A stretch of 63,248 nt of DNA from Oscillospiraceae bacterium (lineage in GTDB: Bacteria; Bacillota; Clostridia; Oscillospirales; Ruminococcaceae). Within the stretch, counting starts at the first letter, position 1; every line of letters starts with the position of its first letter. The DNA lies in the NCBI GenBank assembly GCA_018110905.1, contig JAGBAZ010000064.1, forward strand, positions 1 to 63,248, in the 5' to 3' direction. The notes beneath the pieces are model-generated. The model did no database searches, had not been told where the DNA came from, and worked only from the letters and a program-made list of their open reading frames with translations. The position numbers were made by a program, and so were the translations under genes. This document shows positions 1 through 7,876 of this stretch, in pieces.

Positions 1-99
1 AAAATACATCATCACAAAGTCATCACAAACGGCAGGTATTATATAACCAGAGCAAAAAAGAGCAAAGATGTTAGTTTCCGAGCAATTCTAACAGCTTGA
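1..99 (+). CDS. C-terminal end of an unidentified protein (partial)
   Basis: Frame 1 is open from the window edge for 32 codons and stops with TGA, five bases before a strong rho-independent terminator. The residues (ending RAILTA, with a Lys-rich stretch KKSKD) look like coding sequence rather than noise. The 5' part lies outside the window, so no family can be assigned. The other two forward frames stop within 75 bases. The reading is supported mainly by the terminator placed directly behind the stop. Confidence 0.45.
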   Translation, partial: KIHHHKVITNGRYYITRAKKSKDVSFRAILTA

Positions 100-103
100 A
101 ATC

Positions 104-133
104 CGGTGAACCGAAAGGTTCACCGTTTTTTTT
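104..133 (+). terminator. Rho-independent terminator
   Basis: Nine-base-pair perfect stem (CGGTGAACC / GGTTCACCG) with a GAAA tetraloop followed by eight T. It ends the rightward partial gene at the window edge. Confidence 0.9.
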
Positions 134-134
134 A

Positions 135-166
135 TAAAAAAAACGGACGGCAAAAATGTCGCCCGG
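135..166 (-). terminator. Terminator of the leftward trxB operon
   Basis: On the minus strand a stem of about nine pairs (one mismatch, one G-U) at 144-165 is followed by a run of eight T. It sits just downstream of the ASCH gene stop at 177. Confidence 0.7.
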
Positions 167-176
167 ATTTTTTATA

Positions 177-644
177 TCACTGAAAAATTACTTCAAATTC
201 TTCGCAGAGGATAAGGGTATCGTCGCTGAATTCGATTCCGTATTCCTCACATTTTTTCTCGAATTCTTTTAGGTGGATTTTCCTCCAGCCTTCAACGGTC
301 TGGTCGCCTTCGCCTTCTTTTTCGGCAAAATCAGCATCAACTTCGCTGAATTTTTTGATTTCCACTTTTGTGTCTTTAAGGATAAAAAGCGGGATTTCGT
401 CGCTGTCAAGAATAATGGAATAATCGCCCTCTTCGGGAATTTTCATTTCATCAAGTTCAAAAGTTTTGTAAACGCTTGAAGTCGCGGTTTTTATTCCCGC
501 AAGGCAAAGGGAAGCAAGGCGGTCGCAGCCGCGCGCACCGTCAAGGAACTGCCATACGTCGTAATAAAGTTCATCTTTGTTAAGATCTGCGTTGTGGTCG
601 CAAAAAGCTTCCCAAAAATCTTCCGGAGAAAGTACCTGGTTCAT
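177..644 (-). CDS. ASCH domain-containing protein
   Basis: This 155-residue soluble protein has the layout of the ASCH family, a PUA-like beta-barrel thought to bind RNA or modified nucleotides. Visible family features are the GIKTATSS segment near residue 50, the central strands IILDSDEIPLFILKDTKVEI, and the conserved EGEGDQTVEGWRKIH block near residues 110-122. The ATG at 644 is preceded by AAGGAAG. It is the last gene of the leftward set trxB-nadE-HD-ASCH, about 20 bp after the HD gene. The biochemical substrate is unknown. Some ASCH proteins hydrolyse N4-acetylcytidine, but I cannot assign that activity here. Confidence 0.75.
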   Translation of the reverse strand: MNQVLSPEDFWEAFCDHNADLNKDELYYDVWQFLDGARGCDRLASLCLAGIKTATSSVYKTFELDEMKIPEEGDYSIILDSDEIPLFILKDTKVEIKKFSEVDADFAEKEGEGDQTVEGWRKIHLKEFEKKCEEYGIEFSDDTLILCEEFEVIFQ

Positions 645-665
645 TATTTCACTTCCTTATGTAAA

Positions 666-1247
666 TCAGACAATACTTTCCGCAGTACCCTGTTCGGAAA
701 GATAGGTTGCTTCAAGGTCGGCCATATGGAGAAGAACTGCCAGCGGATATTTTTCATATGCATGGCTTATGCTGAAGCCGCCGGATTTTGCCGCTTCATC
801 AAAACCGCCCATGTGCCAGCGGATCGCGATAGCTTCGTTTTCACGAAGGCGCATGAAGCGTTCCACAACAAAAACGGATTTTTCGCCGTGACCGAAGGGG
901 AATTGATCGTCAACGGTGTAATAGGGAACTTTTTCCCATTGACCGCGTTCGTTTTTTGCGTTGCGGTAACTGATAGTGTAAAAATTTGCCTTGCAGATAT
1001 CATGAAGAAGTCCGCAAATGGCAATGCTTTCGCCGTCGGTGATTCCATATTCGGCACAGCGTTTTTTAAGAAGCTTATAGACATTAAGGCTGTGCTGAAC
1101 AAGGCCGCCTTCAAAGGCGGAATGATATTTTGTTGAAGCCGGAGCGATGAAAAAATCGCTTTGGCAAAGCCATTCAAGAAGCTTTTCCGAACCGGGACGT
1201 TTTACATTTTCCTGAAAAATCTCAATAAATTCCTGTTTTGCTCCCAT
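666..1247 (-). CDS. HD-domain phosphohydrolase
   Basis: A 193-residue member of the HD superfamily of metal-dependent phosphohydrolases. The metal-site pattern is complete: His52 in LVQHSLN, His82-Asp83 in GLLHDICK, His120 in FGHGEKS, His145 in RWHMGG and Asp177 in HMADLEA. This small cytoplasmic form resembles Clostridia proteins annotated as hydrolases or nucleases; the substrate cannot be read from sequence. GGAGGA lies six bases before the ATG. The gene starts 11 bp after the nadE stop, so the two are probably co-transcribed. Confidence 0.8.
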   Translation of the reverse strand: MGAKQEFIEIFQENVKRPGSEKLLEWLCQSDFFIAPASTKYHSAFEGGLVQHSLNVYKLLKKRCAEYGITDGESIAICGLLHDICKANFYTISYRNAKNERGQWEKVPYYTVDDQFPFGHGEKSVFVVERFMRLRENEAIAIRWHMGGFDEAAKSGGFSISHAYEKYPLAVLLHMADLEATYLSEQGTAESIV

Positions 1248-1258
1248 AGTTCCTCCAA

Positions 1259-1981
1259 TTATTCACCGTAAACGGTGGGCATTCTGCGTTTGTGCTCGGA
1301 AACGCGGTGATAGCGGTCGATAATCTCTCTGGATTTCGGATCGGTTTCGCCGGTTGTGATATATTCGTCGATTGCTTTATAGGTTACGCCCATTTCCTGT
1401 TCATCGGTCTGTCCTTCAAAAAGTCCGGCGGAGGGCGCTTTTGTAATTATATTAAGCGGTGCGTTGAGATAGCGCAAAAATTCAAAAATTTCCGTTGCGG
1501 TAAGATCCGCTATCGGGTTAAGGTCAAAAGCTCCGTCGCCCCATTTTGTAAAATAACCCATATAGCGTTCGCTTCTGTTGCCGGTTCCGACAACAAGTGC
1601 ATTTCTGGTCTGACCAAGAGCATAAAGAGTGGTCATGCGAAGACGGGGCGCAATGTTGGAAACGGCAGCTTTCGAAAGTTCTTCGCCGATGGAATCGGTG
1701 AGCACGGTTCTGGTTTCGGTAAGGTCAACGGTGATCATCGGGATATCAAAAGCCTTTGCAAGAGCAACTGCGTCGTCCATATCCTCGCCGTAATTGCGTT
1801 TCGAATGGCAGGGCATTGCAACCGCGAGCACGTTATCCGTTGCCATTTTGCAAAGGATCCCCACAAGGGCGCTGTCCTTTCCGCCGCTGTTTCCGAAGAT
1901 AAGCCCGGCGGCATGGGCTTCGGCCATTTTTTCTTTGATAAAAGCTACTCTTTTTTCGGTTTCGAGTTTGTAATCGCGCAT
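1259..1981 (-). CDS. nadE: NAD+ synthetase, ammonia-dependent
   Basis: Catalyses the last step of NAD+ biosynthesis, ATP-dependent amidation of nicotinate adenine dinucleotide. The protein is about 240 residues and has only the synthetase domain, with no N-terminal nitrilase/glutaminase domain, so free ammonia is the expected nitrogen donor. The PP-loop SGGKDS is at residues 32-37; the GTGNRSERYMGYFTKWGDGAFDLNPI block is the conserved adenylate/NaAD site. I prefer the ATG at 1981 because GAGG lies eight bases upstream; a GTG at 1990 would overlap that ribosome site. It lies 18 bp downstream of trxB, linking redox cofactor supply with thiol redox. Confidence 0.93.
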   Translation of the reverse strand: MRDYKLETEKRVAFIKEKMAEAHAAGLIFGNSGGKDSALVGILCKMATDNVLAVAMPCHSKRNYGEDMDDAVALAKAFDIPMITVDLTETRTVLTDSIGEELSKAAVSNIAPRLRMTTLYALGQTRNALVVGTGNRSERYMGYFTKWGDGAFDLNPIADLTATEIFEFLRYLNAPLNIITKAPSAGLFEGQTDEQEMGVTYKAIDEYITTGETDPKSREIIDRYHRVSEHKRRMPTVYGE

Positions 1982-1999
1982 TATGAGCACCTCATAAAA

Positions 2000-2911
2000 T
2001 CAAAAATTTTTTCTGATGTAGTTTACGGCTGCGGTGGCGGCGGCAGCACCGTCGGAAGCGGCTGTTACAAGCTGGCGAAGAGCTTTCTTTCTTGTGTCGC
2101 CTGCGGCAAAAACCCCTTCGCAGTCAGTAAGGCAGTCCTCACCGGAATCAAAATAACCGCGTTCATCAAGTTTGAGCATGCCTTCGTACATTTTATTATC
2201 CGGGACAAGACCAATGGCAACAAAAACCGCGGCAAGAGGGATTTCGGCTGTGCTTCCGTTGGCCCTGTTTTTAAGAACAATGGAAGAAACTGCACTTTCG
2301 CCTTTGATTTCTTCGATTACGGAATTGGTGAGCACCGTTACGTTTTTCTTTTTGAGCACGGAGTCAACGGCGGTTTTTGCGGCGGTAAAAATGTCGCGGC
2401 GGTGGATAAGATAAACTTTATCGCAGATTTCGGAAAGATATTCCGTTTCCTCAAAAGCGCTTTCGCCGCCGCCAACAACGGCAACGGTTTTTCCGCGGAA
2501 AAAGTTTCCGTCGCAGGTCGCGCAATAGGAAACTCCGCGTCCTTCGAATTCTTCTTCACCTTTACAGCCGATTTTTCTTCTTGCGGCGCCGTTTGCAATG
2601 ATTACAGCCTTTGCTTCAAAATCTCCGGCGGTGGTAACAACTTTTTTGGTCTTTCCGGAAAAATCAACGCTTTGAACTTCCGCAAACTGAACTTCCGCGC
2701 CAAGTTTTTGTGCCTGCTCAAAAAGCGCCATGGAATAATCGTATCCGGAAACTCCGAACATTCCGGGATAGTTTTCGATGGAAGGGGAGTTGACTATCTG
2801 TCCGCCCGGAGCATATTTTTCAAAAACAACGCAGGAAAGACCTGCTCTCTGTCCGTATATTGCAGCGGTCAAACCGGCGGTGCCGGCACCGATAATGATT
2901 ATATCTTTCAT
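2000..2911 (-). CDS. trxB: Thioredoxin reductase (FAD/NADPH)
   Basis: Two-dinucleotide-binding-domain flavoprotein that passes electrons from NADPH to thioredoxin. The FAD motif GAGTAGL is at residues 8-14, the redox-active CATC disulfide at 130-133, the NADPH motif VGGGES near 146-151, and a terminal FAD-binding AAGDTR motif near 270. Length (303) is normal for the low-molecular-weight bacterial type. GGAGAG precedes the ATG. It heads the leftward operon with nadE and lies divergently from the Ppx/GppA gene. Close homologs include ferredoxin-dependent reductases in clostridia, but the GGGES pattern favours NADPH. Confidence 0.93.
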   Translation of the reverse strand: MKDIIIIGAGTAGLTAAIYGQRAGLSCVVFEKYAPGGQIVNSPSIENYPGMFGVSGYDYSMALFEQAQKLGAEVQFAEVQSVDFSGKTKKVVTTAGDFEAKAVIIANGAARRKIGCKGEEEFEGRGVSYCATCDGNFFRGKTVAVVGGGESAFEETEYLSEICDKVYLIHRRDIFTAAKTAVDSVLKKKNVTVLTNSVIEEIKGESAVSSIVLKNRANGSTAEIPLAAVFVAIGLVPDNKMYEGMLKLDERGYFDSGEDCLTDCEGVFAAGDTRKKALRQLVTAASDGAAAATAAVNYIRKNF

Positions 2912-2980
2912 ATTATCTCTCCTTTTTTTGAAGATATATAAATATTATAGCACAAAACTTTCCGGAATAATATATTTTAT

Positions 2981-3009
2981 TTGTGTAAAGAGAGCTTTTG
3001 TGATAAAAT
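2981..3009 (+). promoter_or_regulatory. Probable sigma-A promoter of the Ppx/GppA gene
   Basis: TTGTGT, 17-base spacer, TAAAAT. It lies 34 bases before the ATG at 3043 in the trxB divergent intergenic region. Confidence 0.5.
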
Positions 3010-3042
3010 AATTTATATAAAATGTTTTCCGGAGGAGATTTT

Positions 3043-3972
3043 ATGAGAATCGGAATAATTGACTTTGGAACAAATACCCTTCGTCTCAATATTTTTGAAA
3101 CCGAAGACAGGGAATACCGCAGTATATACGATTTTGCGATCTATTCAAAAATTGTTGAAAACACCGTTGGAACGTCCCTTTCCCAGGACGGGATCGAACA
3201 TATCATTCAGGCAATCGAAGAACATCAGCAGGCCTGCCGCCATTACCGCTGCGACAGAGTCGAATGCTTTTCAACAGCTTCTCTCCGCTATATAGACAAT
3301 GCAGCGGATGTTCTTGAACAGGTGGAATTCCGCACCGGAATCAAAATAAAGATGATTTCCGGAGATGAGGAAGCAGAATACGATTATCTTGCACTAAAAA
3401 GCGTTTTGACCGAACCTTTTGGAATCGGATGCGATCTTGGCGGCGGTTCGCTCCAGGTTTTCACTTTTGATGAAAATGGCCCCCAAAAAAGCGCAAGCTA
3501 TCCTCTCGGAAGCAGCCGCACCGCAAAACGTTTTGTAAAAGGCGAAATTCCTACTATGGATGAAATTTCCGCAATTAAAAACTGCGTTGCCGAATCCCTT
3601 TCGGAAACCGGTTTTGAAAAAACCGGCGGAACGCTTTTTGCAATGGGCGGCACCGCGAAAGCCATTGAAAAGCTCTATAACGCCGTTATTGAAAAAAGCG
3701 ACATACTTTCTCTTAAAAACGTCAACATAATGCTGAAGCTCCTTACAGAGGCTCCGGACGAAGCAAAGGAACTGATTGCCGAATTTGCGCCAAAGCGTAT
3801 CCGTACTCTCGTTCCGGGACTTGCGGTTCTTGCGGGGGTTATGGAAAAAGCGGGCTGTGAAGGAATGAAAATCTATTCCGTCGGCGTTCGCGAAGGTTTT
3901 ATGGAATCAATTCTGAATGATGATTCAAAACCGGAACAAAGTCTTCTTGATTTGATTTTGGGAAGCATATAA
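3043..3972 (+). CDS. Ppx/GppA family phosphatase
   Basis: A 309-residue protein of the ASKHA-fold exopolyphosphatase/guanosine pentaphosphatase family, which trims polyphosphate or (p)ppGpp. The phosphate-1 motif GIIDFGTNTLRL is at residues 4-15 and the phosphate-2 motif GCDLGGGSLQV near residues 133-143. There is no C-terminal HD domain, so it matches the short form (about 300 residues) common in Firmicutes. I chose the ATG at 3043 because GGAGGAG lies seven bases upstream; an in-frame ATG at 3022 is before that site. A TetR gene follows after 7 bp. Whether polyphosphate or pppGpp is preferred cannot be told. Confidence 0.85.
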   Translation: MRIGIIDFGTNTLRLNIFETEDREYRSIYDFAIYSKIVENTVGTSLSQDGIEHIIQAIEEHQQACRHYRCDRVECFSTASLRYIDNAADVLEQVEFRTGIKIKMISGDEEAEYDYLALKSVLTEPFGIGCDLGGGSLQVFTFDENGPQKSASYPLGSSRTAKRFVKGEIPTMDEISAIKNCVAESLSETGFEKTGGTLFAMGGTAKAIEKLYNAVIEKSDILSLKNVNIMLKLLTEAPDEAKELIAEFAPKRIRTLVPGLAVLAGVMEKAGCEGMKIYSVGVREGFMESILNDDSKPEQSLLDLILGSI

Positions 3973-3979
3973 AAAACGG

Positions 3980-4519
3980 ATGGTGGTTGCTCTGAATACA
4001 AAGAATAACGGCAGAAGAAAAAATTCCGTTGAAAAAATAGAAAAAGCGTATATGGAACTTTTACAAAGCAATGAAAGAAAAAACATAACAGTTTCCGAAA
4101 TAAGCGCAAAGGCAGGCGTTAACAGAAGCACTTTTTACGCAAATTTTATGGATATTGATGACCTTGAAGAAAAAATAAGAGAAAGACTTTTAAATGAATT
4201 CCGTGAAATTTATAAAGAAGAAATAAAAACAAGAAGCATAAACAACGATTTTTTAAAGCTTTTTTATCATATCAAAGAAAATCAGATGCTTTACAGAGCT
4301 TATTTTAAAATGGGAGCAATTATTTCCGCAAAAGAAATGAATTTCGACCCTGCTTTGGCAGAAAAATATTTTAAAAACGAATATATAGATTATCATATAG
4401 AATTTTTCTATAACGGAATAAACGCCGTAATAAAAAAGTGGCTGGACGGCGGATGCAAAGAATCTCCGGAAAAAATAGAATCCATAATAAAAAGTGAATA
4501 TGATGGAAGAAAAACATAA
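3980..4519 (+). CDS. TetR/AcrR-family transcriptional regulator
   Basis: A 179-residue regulator with an N-terminal TetR helix-turn-helix: the VSEISAKAGVNRSTFYANF segment at about residues 37-55 is the typical recognition helix pair. The C-terminal ligand domain is Lys/Glu rich and diverged, so no inducer can be named. It starts 7 bp after the phosphatase gene, without a clear Shine-Dalgarno site, suggesting coupled translation. The coding sequence is noticeably more AT-rich than its neighbours and uses AGA for Arg, which hints at later acquisition. Targets could be the adjacent phosphatase or the convergent epimerase, but no operator palindrome was found. Confidence 0.8.
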   Translation: MVVALNTKNNGRRKNSVEKIEKAYMELLQSNERKNITVSEISAKAGVNRSTFYANFMDIDDLEEKIRERLLNEFREIYKEEIKTRSINNDFLKLFYHIKENQMLYRAYFKMGAIISAKEMNFDPALAEKYFKNEYIDYHIEFFYNGINAVIKKWLDGGCKESPEKIESIIKSEYDGRKT

Positions 4520-4520
4520 A

Positions 4521-4556
4521 AAATGTCCGTGCTCGATTTTGAGCACGGACATTTTT
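4521..4556. terminator. Bidirectional terminator built from inverted TGAGCACGG motifs
   Basis: A 14-bp perfect stem with loop GATTTT between converging genes. The inner arms are CCGTGCTC and GAGCACGG. The same 22-base core recurs at 54341-54362. T runs flank both sides. Confidence 0.93.
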
Positions 4557-4570
4557 ACTATAATTAATAA

Positions 4571-5581
4571 TCAGATTTTATTTTCTTTTTTAAGCCAGGC
4601 AATTTCGTCTTTAACGGTTTCTGCGCAGGGTCTTGTGGTATAACCGAGTTCTTCCTTTGCCTTGCTGTAATCAAAAGTGTTGTTTCTTGCAAGGTTATAA
4701 ACGGAGAAAGTGGTCATAAGGGCTTTTTTGCCGGTTTTCTTCGCGTTTTTTTCCGCCATTCTTCCGATGAAATATGCAAGTTTTATCGGAAGGAAGAATT
4801 TAATGGGTTTGCATCCGCTTTCAGCAACGATAAGTTTGCAGAATTCTCTGAAAGTGATTTCCGCATTAGCAAGGATATAGCATTCGCCGATGCGACCTTT
4901 TTCCGCCGCAAGAATGGTTCCGTTCGCAAGGTCGCGAACGTCGGAAAGATTGAAAGAACCGTCGATTCCGGCGGGCATATCGCCTTTGATTATTTTAATA
5001 AGGGTTCCGGTGGTTTCGCTTATGGAAAAATCTTCCGGACCGAGAATTCCGCTTGGGTGAACAACGCATGCTTTAAGACCGCGTTCTTTTACCGCATCAA
5101 GAACGTTCTGGGTTGCCTGTGCTTTGGTCTGGCTGTAACAGTCTATAAGCTTTTCCGGCTCAAATTTGTAAACTTCCTTGATGGGAGTGCCTTTGGGTGC
5201 TTCGGGAATTGCGCCGGTGGAACTGCAATAGACCATTTTTTTGCATTCCGGATGGGCAAGGACAGAATCGATAACGTTGTTGGTTCCGCCGACATTTACG
5301 TCAACAACTTTCTGGTTGAACTCGGGGGTAACTGTTACAATGCTTGCGATATGAAGGCAAATGCTTTCTTCTCCTTCGGGAATGGAAAAGAATTTTTCAA
5401 CGGATTCCTTATCACAAAGGTCACCGTAGATAATTTCAACCTCTTCCGGGAGATATTTTGCCGCAGGATCGCCCGGAAGAACAAAACCTCTTACTTTTTC
5501 GCCTTTTGCAACAAGCTGACGGCAGATTGTGCTTCCAAGAAAGCCCGCGGCGCCGGTTACTAAATAAATGGTGTTTTCCAT
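4571..5581 (-). CDS. NAD(P)-dependent epimerase/dehydratase (extended SDR)
   Basis: A 336-residue extended short-chain dehydrogenase. The Rossmann motif GAAGFLG is at residues 10-16; the YCSSTGAIP strand and the catalytic YSQTK (Tyr-x3-Lys) follow in the expected places. The overall pattern (HIASIV, VNVGGTNNVID, VHPSGILGPED) resembles the 3-beta-hydroxysteroid dehydrogenase/dihydroflavonol reductase branch, often annotated as NAD-dependent epimerase. GAGGAGG lies ahead of the ATG. It stands alone between a convergent terminator and the uvrB promoter region, so context gives no substrate. Confidence 0.85.
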   Translation of the reverse strand: MENTIYLVTGAAGFLGSTICRQLVAKGEKVRGFVLPGDPAAKYLPEEVEIIYGDLCDKESVEKFFSIPEGEESICLHIASIVTVTPEFNQKVVDVNVGGTNNVIDSVLAHPECKKMVYCSSTGAIPEAPKGTPIKEVYKFEPEKLIDCYSQTKAQATQNVLDAVKERGLKACVVHPSGILGPEDFSISETTGTLIKIIKGDMPAGIDGSFNLSDVRDLANGTILAAEKGRIGECYILANAEITFREFCKLIVAESGCKPIKFFLPIKLAYFIGRMAEKNAKKTGKKALMTTFSVYNLARNNTFDYSKAKEELGYTTRPCAETVKDEIAWLKKENKI

Positions 5582-5784
5582 AAAATTTGCCTCCTCTTTT
5601 TGTATGACCGGAAAATAAAAACAGGTAAATACCTATGATGTTAATATTATCACACAAAATTGAAAGAAGGAACAACAAAAAACAACAAAGCGTTGGAATA
5701 ATAGAAAAAGATGACAAAAAAGCCTACGGATATACTTTTTCAATAAAAATCGAGCAGCGATAGAAAAGAGCAGGGTATATGCTG

Positions 5785-5813
5785 TTGACTAAAATTCAAT
5801 AATATTGTATAAT
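5785..5813 (+). promoter_or_regulatory. Sigma-A promoter of uvrBA
   Basis: TTGACT, 17-base spacer and a perfect TATAAT, 51 bases before the uvrB start. The rest of the 5582-5784 gap holds no recognisable gene. Confidence 0.85.
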
Positions 5814-5830
5814 GAAGGATAACCTGAAAC

Positions 5831-5842
5831 GAACAAATGTTC
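5831..5842 (+). promoter_or_regulatory. LexA (DinR) operator
   Basis: GAACAAATGTTC is an exact match to the Firmicutes SOS box core GAAC-N4-GTTC (full consensus CGAACRNRYGTTYC); the preceding base is C as expected. It lies 18 bases downstream of the -10 box, where bound LexA would block uvrB transcription. Confidence 0.85.
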
Positions 5843-5863
5843 ATCAAAAAGGAGGCGGATTTT

Positions 5864-7876
5864 TTGGATTTCAAGCTTGTTTCACCTTTTAAGCCAACAG
5901 GCGACCAGCCCCAGGCAATCGAAAAACTTGTTGAAGGAATAAACCGCGGCGACAGGGAGCAGACCCTTCTCGGTATAACCGGTTCCGGCAAAACCTTCAC
6001 AATGGCTTCGGTAATCGAAAAAATAAACCGCCCTACCATTGTTCTTTCCCATAACAAAACCCTTGCGGCTCAGCTTTGCAGCGAATTCAAGGAGTTTTTT
6101 CCGGAAAACAGCGTTGAATATTTCGTGTCCTATTACGATTATTATCAGCCGGAAGCCTATATCGCCTCCACCGATACCTATATCGAAAAAACAAGCGACA
6201 TTAACGACGAAATCGAAAAACTCCGCCATTCCGCAACCGCAGCTCTTTCCGAAAGACGCGATGTTATTATCGTTGCTTCCGTTTCCTGCATCTATACTCT
6301 CGGCGACCCGATAGATTACCGCACAATGGTGCTTTCTCTCCGTCCGGGAATGGTGAAAGACCGTGACGAAGTCATAACCCAGCTCGTCAACATGCAGTAT
6401 GAGCGCAACGACATGAACCTTATCCGCAACAAATTCCGTGTTCGCGGCGACGTTATCGAAATCTGTCCCGCATATTCGGACGAAAAGATATTCCGGATCG
6501 AATTTTTCGGCGATGAGGTTGACCGCATCACCGAAATCCAGGCGGTCACCGGAGAAGTAAAAGGTGTTCTCAACCAAGTTTCGATATATCCCGCTTCCCA
6601 TTACATTGTTCCGAAAGATAAGATGCTCAAAGCGGTTGATGAAATCCGCGCGGAATGTGAAGAAAGAGTAAAATATTTCAAGGAAAAAGGAAAACTCATC
6701 GAAGCCCAGAGGATCGAAGAGCGCACCAATTACGATATGGAAATGCTGACGGAAGTGGGCTTCTGCAAAGGAATCGAAAACTATTCCCGCGTCCTTTCCG
6801 GAAGAGCGCCCGGTTCCTGCCCGACAACTCTTCTTGACTATTTCCCGGAAGATTTTGTTCTTTTTATCGACGAAAGCCACGTAACCCTTCCGCAGGTAAG
6901 AGCAATGTCCGGCGGTGACCGTTCAAGGAAGGAAAACCTTATCGAATATGGTTTCCGCCTTCCTTCCGCAATTGATAACCGTCCGCTCACCTTTGATGAA
7001 TTCGACGGAAAACTCAACCAGATAATTTACGTCAGCGCGACCCCGGGACAATATGAAAAAGACCGGAGCACGCAGAAAGTTGAACAGGTAATCAGACCAA
7101 CCGGTCTGCTTGACCCGGAAATCAGTGTCCGCCCGGTTGAAGGACAGATCGAAGACCTGCTTTCCGAAATAAATATGAGGGTTGAAAAGGGTGAACGCAC
7201 CCTTATCACAACTCTGACAAAGAAAATGGCGGAAAACCTTACGGATTATCTTATCCAGATGGGCGTGAAAGTCCGCTATATGCACCACGATATAGACACC
7301 ATCGAGCGAATGGAGATAATTCGAGACCTTCGTCTTGGCGAGTTTGACGTTCTCTGCGGAATAAACCTTCTGCGCGAAGGTTTGGATATTCCGGAAGTAA
7401 GCCTTGTGGCAATCCTCGATGCGGATAAAGAAGGCTTCCTCCGAAGCGAAACTTCCCTTATCCAGACCATAGGCCGTGCCGCAAGAAACGCCGAAGGCAA
7501 GGTCATCATGTATGCGGATACCGTTACGGACAGCATGGAAAAGGCAATTACCGAAACGGAACGCAGAAGAAAAATCCAGGACGCTTACAACAAGGAACAC
7601 GGAATCGTTCCGAAAACCATTAAAAAGGACGTCCGCGATATCATCGAAATTTCCAGCCATAAAGATGATGAAAAAGTCGGCAAGCGCCGCATGAGCTATA
7701 AAGAAACCGAAGAGGAGATCAAGCGCCTGACCAATGAAATGAAGGCCGCTTCGAAGATACTTGAATTTGAGCACGCGGCGTATCTCCGCGACAGAATCAA
7801 AAAACTCCGGGAACAAATGGAGGATGTACAGTATGAATCAAAGTTCCATCGTCATAAAGGGAGCAAGGGAACATAA
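5864..7876 (+). CDS. uvrB: Excinuclease ABC subunit B
   Basis: The damage-verification helicase of nucleotide excision repair; it is loaded by UvrA and recruits UvrC. The 670-residue length is typical. Motifs: FKPTGDQP near residue 10, Walker A GITGSGKT (37-44), the beta-hairpin [10 protein letters not shown] that probes DNA, DESH as Walker [10 protein letters not shown] as motif VI, and a C-terminal UVR coiled coil. I choose the TTG at 5864, since AAAGGAGGC lies eight bases before it; an ATG at 5837 falls inside the LexA box and upstream of the ribosome site. The 3' end overlaps uvrA by 44 bases. Confidence 0.97.
   Translation: MDFKLVSPFKPTGDQPQAIEKLVEGINRGDREQTLLGITGSGKTFTMASVIEKINRPTIVLSHNKTLAAQLCSEFKEFFPENSVEYFVSYYDYYQPEAYIASTDTYIEKTSDINDEIEKLRHSATAALSERRDVIIVASVSCIYTLGDPIDYRTMVLSLRPGMVKDRDEVITQLVNMQYERNDMNLIRNKFRVRGDVIEICPAYSDEKIFRIEFFGDEVDRITEIQAVTGEVKGVLNQVSIYPASHYIVPKDKMLKAVDEIRAECEERVKYFKEKGKLIEAQRIEERTNYDMEMLTEVGFCKGIENYSRVLSGRAPGSCPTTLLDYFPEDFVLFIDESHVTLPQVRAMSGGDRSRKENLIEYGFRLPSAIDNRPLTFDEFDGKLNQIIYVSATPGQYEKDRSTQKVEQVIRPTGLLDPEISVRPVEGQIEDLLSEINMRVEKGERTLITTLTKKMAENLTDYLIQMGVKVRYMHHDIDTIERMEIIRDLRLGEFDVLCGINLLREGLDIPEVSLVAILDADKEGFLRSETSLIQTIGRAARNAEGKVIMYADTVTDSMEKAITETERRRKIQDAYNKEHGIVPKTIKKDVRDIIEISSHKDDEKVGKRRMSYKETEEEIKRLTNEMKAASKILEFEHAAYLRDRIKKLREQMEDVQYESKFHRHKGSKGT

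Noticed and set aside
1292..2941. Long open frame (549 codons) opposite nadE and trxB
   Set aside because: Same cause: shadow of two well-supported genes, with no ribosome site or family pattern.
5882..7816. Two long minus-strand frames opposite uvrB
   Set aside because: Shadow of uvrB; no initiation signals and no recognisable domains.
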